DNA from: Halorhabdus tiamatea SARL4B
GTDB lineage: Archaea; Halobacteriota; Halobacteria; Halobacteriales; Haloarculaceae
DNA: 64,000 nt
NCBI RefSeq assembly: GCF_000470655.1
Contig: NC_021921.1
Location: 186,001-250,000, forward strand
Direction of reading: 5' to 3'
Both the position numbers and the translations under genes were made by a program. Below, in pieces: positions 41,057 through 49,666 of the stretch. Numbering within the stretch: position 1 is the first letter of the stretch; each line of letters opens with the position of its first letter. The notes beneath the pieces are model-generated. The model saw nothing but the letters and a program-made list of their open reading frames with translations, was not told the DNA's origin and did no database searches.

Positions 41057-41596
41057 ATGGTACTGTACACTGGCCGCGGCGACGAGGGACAGACAGACCT
41101 TCTCACCGGCGATCGCGTCTCGAAGACGAGTCCGCGTATCGAGGCCTACGGGACAGTCGACGAGCTCAACGCGTTGCTCGGGACGATCCACCCGACCGAC
41201 CACGCGGACGTCGCGGACGCACTCCGTCGCGTCCAGAACCATCTCCACGTGATCCAGGCCGAGTTCGCGAAGCCGGGAGCCACTGACGACGACACACGGA
41301 TCGAAGCCGAGCACGTCGAGAGACTCGAGTCCTGGATCGACGAGTTCGACGAGGACTTGCCGGCACTGGATTCGTTCGTCCTCCCCGGCGGGAGTGACGG
41401 AGCGAGCGTCCTCCATCACGCCCGGACGGTCTGCCGTCGAGCCGAGCGTCGCGCTGTCGGACTCGCTGAAACCGCAACCGGTGCGGTTCGGGAATCGCCG
41501 CTGGTGTACCTTAATCGACTGTCAGACCTGCTGTTCGTCCTCGCCCGGACGCTCAATCACCGAGCCGGCGTCGAGGAACCGAGCCCCACATACTGA
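41057..41596 (+). CDS. Cob(I)yrinic acid a,c-diamide adenosyltransferase (PduO type)
   Basis: 179 residues with the N-terminal TGRGDEGQTDLLTGDRVSK segment and IEAYGTVDELNALLG, the ATP-binding motif of PduO-type ATP:cobalamin adenosyltransferases, and YLNRLSDLLFVLAR with the RRAERR Arg patch. It attaches the adenosyl group to cobalamin during coenzyme B12 formation or repair. No other B12 genes are in the window. Start ATG at 41057 rather than the upstream ATGs, since the family begins with this motif. Confidence 0.92.
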   Translation: MVLYTGRGDEGQTDLLTGDRVSKTSPRIEAYGTVDELNALLGTIHPTDHADVADALRRVQNHLHVIQAEFAKPGATDDDTRIEAEHVERLESWIDEFDEDLPALDSFVLPGGSDGASVLHHARTVCRRAERRAVGLAETATGAVRESPLVYLNRLSDLLFVLARTLNHRAGVEEPSPTY

Positions 41597-41647
41597 CCTC
41601 GGATGACGGCCACAATGGTTTTACCGCTGGTGGCCGTATCAATAGAT

Positions 41648-41905
41648 ATGAACAAGCACTTCGAAGACGCACGGTACTACCTCAAGCGCGCCGGCGAGAC
41701 AGCAAAGAAGGGTGTCGAAGCGGAACTCGAGCCCGTCCGGGAGCGATTCACGGAGCTCACCGGTGAAGAGGAGCCGGAACCGGAGCCAAATCGCCTGGAG
41801 AAGATCCGGGCGGACTTAAAAGAGGTTCAGGAAAACGCGGAGGGCGAGGCCAAGGAGGCCATCAAAGACGCCCGGGAGAAGATCGACGACTACCGGGCGG
41901 AGTGA
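41648..41905 (+). CDS. Small acidic helical protein (DUF7553-like)
   Basis: 85 residues, almost all charged and helical: MNKHFEDARYYLKRAGETAKKGVEAELEPVRERF and a second helix KEVQENAEGEAKEAIKDAREKI. Similar in size and pattern to the DUF7553 family by memory. A TTTTACC element lies 29 nt upstream of the ATG. It precedes tRNA-Val by 48 bp. Function unknown. Confidence 0.72.
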   Translation: MNKHFEDARYYLKRAGETAKKGVEAELEPVRERFTELTGEEEPEPEPNRLEKIRADLKEVQENAEGEAKEAIKDAREKIDDYRAE

Positions 41906-41953
41906 GAACGGTACAGCAATTCTTAAGTTTGCCCTTCCAGTAGCGACGAGTGC

Positions 41954-42028
41954 GGGTTGGTGATCTAGTCCGGTTATGATACCTCCTTCACACGGAGGAA
42001 GTCGGCGGTTCAACTCCGCCCCAACCCA
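41954..42028 (+). tRNA. tRNA-Val (anticodon CAC)
   Basis: Acceptor GGGTTGG pairs with CCAACCC, discriminator base A at 42028. The anticodon arm is CCTCC-TTCACAC-GGAGG with anticodon CAC, and the T arm is GGCGG-TTCAACT-CCGCC. No intron and no encoded CCA are seen. Confidence 0.95.
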
Positions 42029-42127
42029 TTCTTGCGACGAACAGACGTGAGGAGCAGATGGTGCAAGCGGAGTTGAAGCAGAGAAGTCGCAGCCCGCACA
42101 ACGGAGTGAGCAGGAACGTCTTCGCGT

Positions 42128-42149
42128 GGTTCAACTCCGCCCCAACCCA
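42128..42149 (+). repeat. Duplicated 3' end of tRNA-Val
   Basis: The last 22 bases of the tRNA gene (42007-42028, from GGTTCAACTCC to the discriminator A) recur exactly here, 121 bp further on, and the next 20 or so bases are also similar. An inverted 11-mer GCGGAGTTGAA at 42067-42077 lies between. This pattern is the usual footprint of integration at a tRNA 3' end. Confidence 0.85.
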
Positions 42150-42151
42150 CT

Positions 42152-42181
42152 TTTGCCGCGAACAAATCTGTGAGCGGCAAA
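42152..42181 (+). terminator. Hairpin after the tRNA-like repeat
   Basis: TTTGCCGC and its complement GCGGCAAA are 14 nt apart, giving an 8-bp stem between the tRNA region and the converging epimerase gene. It may be a terminator or processing signal. It lies only 22 bp before the epimerase stop at 42203. Confidence 0.4.
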
Positions 42182-42202
42182 TGCGTGGACTGACGGGCCG
42201 AC

Positions 42203-43150
42203 TTACCCGAGGTGGGGTTCGTTCTCGGGGTCGTCGAGCAGTTCGCGGGCACCCTGGCGGACAGCTTCGTCACTCGAGACGGATGGTTCCCAGCCCAGCG
42301 CAGCGAGTTTCTCGATCGAGAGACGCATCTTGGGGACGTCGCCGGTCCAGCCCCGGTCGCCGCCAGTGTACTCGTAGTCAGGATCGACGCCCATCTCGTC
42401 GCTGACGATGTCGGCGATCCGGTTGACCGAGGTCGTCGTTCGCGTCCCGAGATTGTACGTGTTTACCGCGTCGTCGGCGTGTTCGACGACGTAGCACATC
42501 GCGTCGATACAGTCCGCGAGGCGCATGTATGATTTCTCCTGACGACCGTCCCCGCGGATCGTCAGCGTCTCCGGATCTTCAGAGAGCTTATAGATGAAGT
42601 CCGGGACGACGCCCGCGCCGAAGCGTGGCCCGACGATGTTGGCGAACCGGAAATTCCAGACCGTGAAATCGTGGCTATGTGCGTACACCGACAGCAGGCT
42701 CTCCTCGGAGAGCTTCGCCGCGCCGTACTCGCTGATCGGTTCGAGTGGGGCGTAATCCTCGGGCGTCGGTCGCGGGGCTTCGCCGTAGACCGTCGAGGAC
42801 GACGTGAACGCAATCGACTCGACGTCGACGTCGTCCATGCGTTCGAGAATGTTGTAGGTCATCTCGCCGTTGGCCTCGAACTGCTCGCGCGGTGCGTCGG
42901 CGTTGACGTACTTGTCCGCTGCAAGATGAAAGACCAGGTCGACGTCGCCAGTGATCGCTTCGGCGACGATCGCCTCGTCCGTGAGGTCGCCCCGTATGAA
43001 CGTCGCCTCTTCGGGGACTGTCTCTCGGATCCCGTTCGAGAGGTCGTCGACGACGACCACGTCGTTGTCAGGTGTGAGTCGCTTGGCGAGGGCTGACCCG
43101 ATCAGTCCTGCGCCACCAGTAAGTACGATTCGCCTGTCAGTCAGTTCCAT
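42203..43150 (-). CDS. NAD-dependent sugar-nucleotide epimerase/dehydratase
   Basis: 315 residues of the extended SDR type. NAD-binding motif TGGAGLIGSAL (res. 11-21), catalytic Ser in FTSSSTVYG and the YGAAK Tyr-Lys pair. Typical for UDP-glucose 4-epimerase-like proteins, and the divergent neighbour is galactokinase, so a role in galactose or UDP-sugar metabolism is likely, but substrate is not fixed. A T-rich element 29 nt upstream on the minus strand supports the start at 43150. Confidence 0.85.
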   Translation of the reverse strand: MELTDRRIVLTGGAGLIGSALAKRLTPDNDVVVVDDLSNGIRETVPEEATFIRGDLTDEAIVAEAITGDVDLVFHLAADKYVNADAPREQFEANGEMTYNILERMDDVDVESIAFTSSSTVYGEAPRPTPEDYAPLEPISEYGAAKLSEESLLSVYAHSHDFTVWNFRFANIVGPRFGAGVVPDFIYKLSEDPETLTIRGDGRQEKSYMRLADCIDAMCYVVEHADDAVNTYNLGTRTTTSVNRIADIVSDEMGVDPDYEYTGGDRGWTGDVPKMRLSIEKLAALGWEPSVSSDEAVRQGARELLDDPENEPHLG

Positions 43151-43253
43151 AGTGTGATGCTCACTCACGTCTGGAAAAACATGTCGGACTGTTCCGAGGT
43201 TGGCGTCTCCCAGTAGCGAGTCAAGTCTGTGCTGTCGCCACCCTGCAGTCGCA

Positions 43254-43260
43254 TTTTTAC
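43254..43260 (+). promoter_or_regulatory. TATA element for galactokinase gene
   Basis: TTTTTAC starts 30 nt before the ATG at 43284, predicting a leaderless message. The GGAGGAGG run at 43264-43271 would then lie upstream of or at the transcript start and play little role in translation. Confidence 0.5.
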
Positions 43261-43283
43261 GTCCGGAGGAGGAGCTATGACAC

Positions 43284-44369
43284 ATGAGATCGCTCGAGGG
43301 AGACTATACGGTCGTTTCTCCTGGCCGCGTCAATCTGATCGGTGGACACACCGACTACACGCACGGGCACGTCATGCCGCTGGCGACAGATCTCCACACT
43401 CGTCTCGAAGCGACTCCGAGCGATGACGTTGCGGTATCCTCGAACGCCGTCGAAACCAGCTATTCGTTCCCGACGGACGACCTGGAACCCGCCGACGACT
43501 GGGTGGACTACGTCAAAGGTAGTTATGCCGTCTTACAGGAGGAAGGACACGATCCCGGCGGCTTTCACGGCGAGTTCACAACGACACTGCCAGTTGGATC
43601 AGGGTTGAGCTCCTCGGCCAGTCTGGAACTGGCCGTCATGGCGTTTTTGAACGAGGCATACGACCTCGGCCTCTCTCGGAAACGAATGGCGGTGTTGAGC
43701 CAGCGCGTCGAGAACGACTACGTCGGTGTCTCCTGTGGCATCATGGACCAGTTTGCCGTGGCACTCGGCCAGGCGGGCCACGCACTCGCGATCGACACCG
43801 AAACACCCGGATTCGAGCCCGTTCCGTTTCCGGATGGCGTCGAGATCCTCGTCTTTCACACTGGCGTCTCCCGAGAACTGGTCGATTCCGCGTACAACCA
43901 GCGTCGCGAGACCGTCGAGCGTGCGCTCGAAAAGCTTGGTGTCGAATCTTCGAAAGCCGTGACTGCGGACGATCTTGACGGACTGCCTCCACTCGAGCGC
44001 GAGCGACTCGGCTACCTCGTCCGGGAGAACGCTCGCGTCCAAAAAGCGAAGACGGCACTCGAAGCCGGCGATATCGAGACGTTCGGGGACGTTCTCCTGG
44101 ATGCACACCGGGATATCGCCGACCACTACGAGGCCAGCTCTGGAGAACTCGATTTCGTCGTCGAGGCGGCTGTCGATGCCGGGGCCGACGGCGCTCGACT
44201 GACTGGCGCTGGCTGGGGTGGGGCAGCGATTGCGGTCGTCGACAGTGACGAAGCCGACTCGATCGCCACGTCGGTCGAGGCAGCGTATCGAGAACAGTTT
44301 CCAGAACACGAGCCTCACCACTACCGCGTCGAAGCATCCGACGGGGTGCGCGTGACGCGGAACGGCTGA
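43284..44369 (+). CDS. galK: Galactokinase
   Basis: 361 residues of the GHMP family with the galactokinase signature GRVNLIGGHTDYTHG (res. 14-28), the ATP motif LPVGSGLSSSASLE (about 107-120) and GARLTGAGWGG near the C-terminus. It phosphorylates galactose at C1. The GIMDQFAVALG segment provides the catalytic Asp. It diverges from an epimerase gene, so the pair suggests a Leloir-type step; the uridylyltransferase is not in this window. Confidence 0.9.
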   Translation: MRSLEGDYTVVSPGRVNLIGGHTDYTHGHVMPLATDLHTRLEATPSDDVAVSSNAVETSYSFPTDDLEPADDWVDYVKGSYAVLQEEGHDPGGFHGEFTTTLPVGSGLSSSASLELAVMAFLNEAYDLGLSRKRMAVLSQRVENDYVGVSCGIMDQFAVALGQAGHALAIDTETPGFEPVPFPDGVEILVFHTGVSRELVDSAYNQRRETVERALEKLGVESSKAVTADDLDGLPPLERERLGYLVRENARVQKAKTALEAGDIETFGDVLLDAHRDIADHYEASSGELDFVVEAAVDAGADGARLTGAGWGGAAIAVVDSDEADSIATSVEAAYREQFPEHEPHHYRVEASDGVRVTRNG

Positions 44370-44408
44370 TCGACGGCGGCGAGTGTCGGGCCTCCCCAGC
44401 TCGTCTCC

Positions 44409-45251
44409 TCACGCCACGTTCGGTTCACGTACGGTGAGCACGGGAACGTCGGCGGTCCGAACCAGTTTCTCGGTGACGCCGCCGAAGAGGTATCGATCGA
44501 TCCCGGTTCGGCCGTGGGTTCCGACGACGATCAGGTCGATCGGATTTTCGGCGACGAGGGCCTCGATCTCGTTGTGGACGGAAGAACCGTGAACGACTGC
44601 CGTCGATACGTCGGAGAGCGAGGCTTCGCGGGCCACGTCTGCGGCTGTCTCGACGGCATCGTGAGCCCGTTCGTCGATTCGATCGCGACTCGCCGACGAG
44701 CGGACGTTGGCGTCGTTGCGCGATCCTTCGACGACCGAGAGTGCGGTCAGCGGGACGTCGGCCACGCTGGCGAGGGTAACGGCGACATCGAGGGCAGCGT
44801 TCGCACACCGACTGCCGTCGGTCGGCACCAGGATCCGACGATAGGGGTATCGCAATTCGGCGTCGGGACAGGCAGTCAACACGGGGACGTCCGAGAGTCG
44901 GATGACTCGCGCCGTAACACTGCCCAGGAGCAGTCGTTCCAGACCGGTCCGTCCGTGGGTCGGCATGACGATGAGGTCGACGTCTTCCGCATCGGCGTAG
45001 TCCAGAATCTGGCGGTAGGGCCGTCCAGACCGAATCGCCGTGCGTGGCGTGAGGCCGCGTTCACGGACCCGATCGGCAGCGAGTTCGACGAGTTCCGTCC
45101 CGGCGTCTTCGTCTTCGTCTTCGATGTCTTCATCCTGGACAGTCAGGACGTGCACCGTCGCGTCGTGATCTGTGGCCAGGTCGAGGGCGTGTTCCAGTGT
45201 CGACATCGCCCCCGCACTCCCATCGGTCGGAAAGAGGATCCGATCCAGCAT
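44409..45251 (-). CDS. Double-domain universal stress protein
   Basis: 280 residues made of two UspA domains. Each begins with the strand RILFPTDGS or RILVPTDGS and ends with the ATP-binding G-X2-G-X9-G(S/T) motif (THGRTGLERLLLGSVT and THGRTGIDRYLFGGVT). These bind ATP or AMP and help survival under stress. The start at 45251 matches the family. No operon partner is evident. Confidence 0.92.
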   Translation of the reverse strand: MLDRILFPTDGSAGAMSTLEHALDLATDHDATVHVLTVQDEDIEDEDEDAGTELVELAADRVRERGLTPRTAIRSGRPYRQILDYADAEDVDLIVMPTHGRTGLERLLLGSVTARVIRLSDVPVLTACPDAELRYPYRRILVPTDGSRCANAALDVAVTLASVADVPLTALSVVEGSRNDANVRSSASRDRIDERAHDAVETAADVAREASLSDVSTAVVHGSSVHNEIEALVAENPIDLIVVGTHGRTGIDRYLFGGVTEKLVRTADVPVLTVREPNVA

Positions 45252-45332
45252 GTGTCTACGAGAACTAACAACGGGGGGTGTCAAAAGTATGCGTGCCGTC
45301 GACCCTCTCGCCGGCCGTGGCCGACGCTCCGC

Positions 45333-46430
45333 TCAGAACGCCCGGTCGTACTGCGGCGGGACGTCGACGCGGTCGAGTGCGTCGAGTTCGCGCGCCGCGT
45401 GAAGTGTGAAATACGGATCCCGGAGGTGTTCCCGACCGACGATCGCGAGGTCGGCGCGACCGTTAGCGACGATGGCATCGGCCTGTTGGGCCGTCGTGAT
45501 CTTCCCGACGGCCCCGACGCGGAGGTCCTCGGGCGTCCCCTCGCCGATGCGCTCGGCGTGGGGGACCTGGTAGTTCGGTCCCGCTTCGTCGGGATAGGAT
45601 CCGGGGGCGATCCCGCCGGAACTCACGTCGATCAGATCGACGCCCAATTCGGCGAGGTCGCCGGCCAGTCGGACCGACTGCTCGAGCGTCCAGGACTCGC
45701 CGTCGTCGATCCAGTCGGTCGCGGAGATGCGGACGAAGACGGGCTTCTCGTCGGGCCAGACGTCCCTGACCGTGGTGACGACCTCCCGGAGGAATCGCGT
45801 CCGATCCATGAAACTCCCGCCGTATTCGTCGGTCCGGTCGTTCGTGACCGGTGAGAGGAACTCGTGGATGAGATACCCGTGGGCGGCGTGGACCTCGGCG
45901 ATCTCGAAACCGGCGTTGAGTGCGCGCTCGGCTCCGGTCCGGAACGATTCGATCACGTCCTCGATGTCGTCGTGATCCATCCCCCGGTGTGGTGGGGCCT
46001 CGGCGTCGTACGGCCAGGCGTTCCCGCTCGGGCCGACCGTCTCCCAGCCGCCGGATTCGGGCTGGACGGGGTCGCTACCCTCCCAGGGCCGACTCTTCGA
46101 GGCCTTTCGTCCGGCGTGGGCGAGCTGGATCGCGGGGATCGAGCCTTTTTCCGCGATGAACTCGGTGATCGGCTGCCAGGCCTCGACGTGTTCGTCCGAC
46201 CAGATCCCGGTGTCTTCAGGCGATATTCGGCCGCGCGGTTCGACGGCCGTCGCCTCACTCATGACGATTCCCGCCCCACCGACGGCCCGGCTGCCGAGGT
46301 GGACGCGATGCCAGTCGGTCGGGACGCCGTCGCGGTCCTCACAGGAGTACTGACACATCGGCGAGACCATCACGCGATTGGGGACAGTCGTGTCCCGCAT
46401 TTCGAGCGACGAGAAGAGGTCGGGTGTCAT
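45333..46430 (-). CDS. Old Yellow Enzyme-type NAD(P)H:flavin oxidoreductase
   Basis: 365 residues, a TIM barrel of the YqjM-like Old Yellow Enzyme subfamily: MVSPMCQYSCEDRDGVPTDWH (with the FMN-stacking Cys), the QLAHAGRKAS loop, HAAHGYLIHEFLSPVTN and the C-terminal LAIVGREHLRDPYF. Uses FMN to reduce activated alkenes or related electrophiles. Start at 46430, since residues upstream are basic and unlike the family. Confidence 0.92.
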   Translation of the reverse strand: MTPDLFSSLEMRDTTVPNRVMVSPMCQYSCEDRDGVPTDWHRVHLGSRAVGGAGIVMSEATAVEPRGRISPEDTGIWSDEHVEAWQPITEFIAEKGSIPAIQLAHAGRKASKSRPWEGSDPVQPESGGWETVGPSGNAWPYDAEAPPHRGMDHDDIEDVIESFRTGAERALNAGFEIAEVHAAHGYLIHEFLSPVTNDRTDEYGGSFMDRTRFLREVVTTVRDVWPDEKPVFVRISATDWIDDGESWTLEQSVRLAGDLAELGVDLIDVSSGGIAPGSYPDEAGPNYQVPHAERIGEGTPEDLRVGAVGKITTAQQADAIVANGRADLAIVGREHLRDPYFTLHAARELDALDRVDVPPQYDRAF

Positions 46431-46572
46431 CTTGAGCTGGTAGGGCAGCGGGACTTTTGTACGTCTCGACTCGAACTGGACCGGCGCGAGCGGCCGTTTT
46501 CGCCGGCGGGTCGAGCTGGCAACGATTGGCATCCAGGGAAGATTTACAAGGGCTCGGTCGCGTAGCAATTAC

Positions 46573-47196
46573 ATGGCCGCATACGGCCGGCCGAGCCTCA
46601 GAGACCTGTTCGACGATTCTCCGACGCCACACATCGCCCACCCGCCACAGACCCACCACCGGGATTTCTATCTCGCCACGGACGGATCCTTCCACGGCGG
46701 GGAGGGCGGTCTCGGCGTCGTGATCGAGACGCGCGACGGCAAATGCGTCGCGCGGCTGGCAGTCCCGGACGTCGTCCCGGACAACAACGTCGCGGAATAT
46801 CGCGCGTTGCACTTCGGTCTGGACGTCCTCGCCGCCAGAGCACCACCCCGCTCGCGTGTCGGTGTCCTCGTCGACCACAACGAACTCGCAAAGAACGTCA
46901 ACGCGGCGATGCTCGATCTCGCCGCCCCCCGCGTCGACTCTCCACACCGAACGTCGGTCCCAGCGGCCACGACGAACCATTGGCGGGGGATTCAAGCGCG
47001 CGTTCGCGGATTTCACGCGCTCCGAGTCGCCCGGATCGAGAGCGACGTGAATCCCGCCCATCCCCTGGCGAACGCACCGGAGGAGTACGCCCACGTCAAC
47101 GACGAGTGCGAGCAGTGTCTGCGCCCTGACCCGGTCGAGACTGTCTCCGAGAGCGTCCCACCACCCTCACGCGCGGATCGACCGGCTGACGACTGA
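46573..47196 (+). CDS. RNase H-fold protein (haloarchaeal RNase HI-like)
   Basis: 207 residues. The catalytic acids of the RNase H fold are visible: Asp37 in ATDGSF, Glu75 in NNVAEYRAL and Asp101 in VLVDHNE, with Asp158 a candidate fourth. An N-terminal flag (RPSLRDLFDDSPTPHIAHPP) and a Pro-rich tail are haloarchaeal features. It should cut RNA in RNA/DNA hybrids, or act like the reverse-transcriptase-associated RNase H domains. The TTTACAA element 30 nt upstream fits the start. Confidence 0.8.
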   Translation: MAAYGRPSLRDLFDDSPTPHIAHPPQTHHRDFYLATDGSFHGGEGGLGVVIETRDGKCVARLAVPDVVPDNNVAEYRALHFGLDVLAARAPPRSRVGVLVDHNELAKNVNAAMLDLAAPRVDSPHRTSVPAATTNHWRGIQARVRGFHALRVARIESDVNPAHPLANAPEEYAHVNDECEQCLRPDPVETVSESVPPPSRADRPADD

Positions 47197-47276
47197 TCGG
47201 AAGGGCCACCGGTCGTCACCACGGCGTGAGTGCCGGAAGGACTGAGGCTAAGTGCGTGCCCGAACAAGGGCCGCTT

Positions 47277-48089
47277 ATGAATCGGCGGTTTCGCTATCTC
47301 GTCGCCACGACGATCCTGTTCGTGTTCACGACGATATTGCTGGGCGTCGCAACGAAATCTTACGGGGCTGGGCTGGCCTGCCAGGCCCGCTGGCCGGTCT
47401 GTGACGGCGGAGTGCTGAATCTCTTTCCGGAGTCGTTCCCGAGTTTCTTCGAGTGGATCCACCGGGTCGTCGCCGGGATCGGCGGGCTGTTCATCGTCGG
47501 GTCGGCGATCGACTCCTGGCGGCGTGAGACGCCCGCGAAAATCCGGTACGCACTCACTCTCGGTGCGGTGTTGACGCCGCTGCAGGTACTGCTTGGTCAG
47601 CAGACCGTCGTCAACTTCGGGACGTCCGAGGTACTGACGGCGCACTTCTGGACGGCATTTACGATCTTCGGTGCGTTCTCGTTTGCCTTCGTGGCGACCT
47701 GGGCTGACTCGGTCCGATCGACCCACCTCACCGCCGCTGTCCTCGGCGCGCTCGTTCTCTTCCCCGCGAACGTCCTGTTGACGCCGCCGTTTATCAGCAG
47801 CTACACGCCGGTCCTGGGCACGCTACAGTACGCCGTCCTGCTCGTCCTGGTCCTTGCCGTTCTCACGCTCGTGGTCGTCGGCCGCGAGGAACTGTCCGGA
47901 CGGTACCGACACGCACCGCTCGTCGTCCTCGCGGCACTGCCGATAACTGTCTACCTCGGTCGGCATCTGATCGCCGCCTCGACACTCCACCAGACAGCGT
48001 ATCTACTCGCCGGACTCGCCGTCTACGGTGGATTGATCGCGAGCGCTGTCGGGCTGTGGCGTGCTGAAAACGGCTCAATCGGAATCTAG
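47277..48089 (+). CDS. CtaA/COX15-type heme A synthase
   Basis: 270 residues with about eight membrane helices. ACQARWPVCDGG and FFEWIHRVVAG carry the family motifs. Further His residues sit in TAHFWTAF and STLHQTAYLL, giving the heme ligands expected of CtaA. It hydroxylates heme O to heme A for terminal oxidases. The start at 47277 begins with NRRFRYLVATTILF. Its stop overlaps that of the converging rfcL by 3 bp. Single-enzyme call; partner heme O synthase is elsewhere. Confidence 0.85.
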   Translation: MNRRFRYLVATTILFVFTTILLGVATKSYGAGLACQARWPVCDGGVLNLFPESFPSFFEWIHRVVAGIGGLFIVGSAIDSWRRETPAKIRYALTLGAVLTPLQVLLGQQTVVNFGTSEVLTAHFWTAFTIFGAFSFAFVATWADSVRSTHLTAAVLGALVLFPANVLLTPPFISSYTPVLGTLQYAVLLVLVLAVLTLVVVGREELSGRYRHAPLVVLAALPITVYLGRHLIAASTLHQTAYLLAGLAVYGGLIASAVGLWRAENGSIGI

Positions 48090-49582
48090 ACGAAGTCCCC
48101 GAGCCCGGTCTGTTGGTCGTCGCTGTCGTCTTCTTCGCCGCTCGGTTCAGCCTCCTCCTGACTCGAAGCTGCATCAGTCTCGACTGCTTGCGATTCGGGC
48201 GTGGTCTCGTCGGCTGTCTCCGCCCGCTCGTTCCCTTGCACAGCACCTTCCGACGACGATTCGTCGGTTTCCCCCGACTCGAACGCACCTTCCGAGGCGT
48301 CGACGGCGGCGGTCTCCCGACGTTCCGCCGCGTCCTCGACGATCGAGGCGATCTTGTTCGTGTCCGCACCGCTGCCCGTGATGAACGCCACGTGGTCGGG
48401 ATCGAGATCGTACGCCCCGGTCATCGCGACCGTCAACTCGCGGTTCGTGCAGTGGTGGGTCATCGTCTCCAGATAGGGTAGCACTTCGCGGCGTGCGGTA
48501 GACATGCTGACGCCGCTTTCCGTCGCGATGGCCCGAGCGACGTCGTCGCGGGTGTCCCGCGCACCGCTAGTTCGACCAAGTTTCGACCAGTAACTCGGCG
48601 GGCCGTAGCGTGTCCAGCCGCCTTTCTCGCCGCTTCGAGCCGCCGCGACGCCGGCCGTCATAGCGTCGGACGCATATCGCCAGAAGGTGTAGTTCTGCGT
48701 CGCCCGAACCCGACCGAGCCACCGGTCGGCGTTCGCGAGCGAACGGTAGGCTGCGGCGAGTTCCGCCCCCTCGTAGTCCTTGGGCACGTTGTCCTCGATC
48801 CAGGAGATGAGGTCGTCTGGCGTCTCGTCGACATCGTAGGACGCTTCGAGGGCTTCCTGGGCGTCTGCTTCCTTCAGGACGGTGTCGAGAAACGAAAAGA
48901 TGTCAGTCGTCCGATCGCGTTCGCTGGTCACGACGTCGTCTTCGGTTACGGTCTCCCGACCCTCCGCGATGGCCTGCAGATCGTTGATCGCGCCCCGGAG
49001 ATCGCCGTCGTTCATCTCCGCGATCTTCCGGAGTGCGTCTTCTTCGAACCCGACGTCCTCCTGGCGGCAGATGTCCCGGAGGACGGGCACGATCGACCGG
49101 GCGGAGACGTCTCGGAACTCGATGTCGCGGCAGGCGTTGCGGAGCCCGTTGCTCATCTCGTAGAACTCGTTGGCGATGAGGACCATCGGCTGTTGGGCCT
49201 CCTTGACCAGCGAGGTGATCGCCCGCGTCCCGCCGCGGTCGACGTTGCCGTGGAGGTTGTCGGCCTCGTCTAGGATGACGAGTCGCCGCCCTGACCCCCC
49301 TTGAGTGAGCGTCCCGCTTTTGGCTGCCTCCCCCGCGACCCGCTCGATGACGTCTTTCGTCCGGGAGTCGCTGGCGTTGAGTTCGATCGTCGGCCAGTCC
49401 ATGTCGTTGGCGAGCGCGTGGGCCGCGGAGGTCTTCCCGACGCCCGGCGAGCCATAGAGGATGACGGCCTCGCGGTGGTCGGGCCAGGTGTCAGCCCACT
49501 CCTGAAGGGCGTCGCGGGCCTTGTCGTTGCCCCGCACCTCCGTGAGTGTCGAAGGACGATGTGTCTCCGTCCAGTCGGTCAT
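48086..49582 (-). CDS. rfcL: Replication factor C large subunit
   Basis: 498 residues of the archaeal clamp-loader large subunit. Walker A GSPGVGKTSAAHA (res. 44-56), Walker B RRLVILDEADN and a C-terminal collar. The last 90 residues are an acidic Glu/Ser/Thr tail ending QQTGLGDFV, a PIP-box-like peptide for binding the PCNA clamp. It loads the sliding clamp with the RFC small subunit, encoded elsewhere. Confidence 0.95.
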   Translation of the reverse strand: MTDWTETHRPSTLTEVRGNDKARDALQEWADTWPDHREAVILYGSPGVGKTSAAHALANDMDWPTIELNASDSRTKDVIERVAGEAAKSGTLTQGGSGRRLVILDEADNLHGNVDRGGTRAITSLVKEAQQPMVLIANEFYEMSNGLRNACRDIEFRDVSARSIVPVLRDICRQEDVGFEEDALRKIAEMNDGDLRGAINDLQAIAEGRETVTEDDVVTSERDRTTDIFSFLDTVLKEADAQEALEASYDVDETPDDLISWIEDNVPKDYEGAELAAAYRSLANADRWLGRVRATQNYTFWRYASDAMTAGVAAARSGEKGGWTRYGPPSYWSKLGRTSGARDTRDDVARAIATESGVSMSTARREVLPYLETMTHHCTNRELTVAMTGAYDLDPDHVAFITGSGADTNKIASIVEDAAERRETAAVDASEGAFESGETDESSSEGAVQGNERAETADETTPESQAVETDAASSQEEAEPSGEEDDSDDQQTGLGDFV

Positions 49583-49666
49583 TGTCGGTGGGTGGGGCGA
49601 GCGGCGTTTAGCTTCTGCGGTGACGGTCGAATGTACTACAAGAGTCGGCTTCCCGCACTGACCCGA

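Noticed and set aside
42029-42127. A mobile element between the tRNA and its duplicated end
   Set aside because: The 99-bp interval contains no gene, so only a scar can be claimed.
43264-43271. GGAGGAGG as the ribosome-binding site of galK
   Set aside because: The TATA element predicts a transcript starting at the ATG, so the purine run probably is not in the message.
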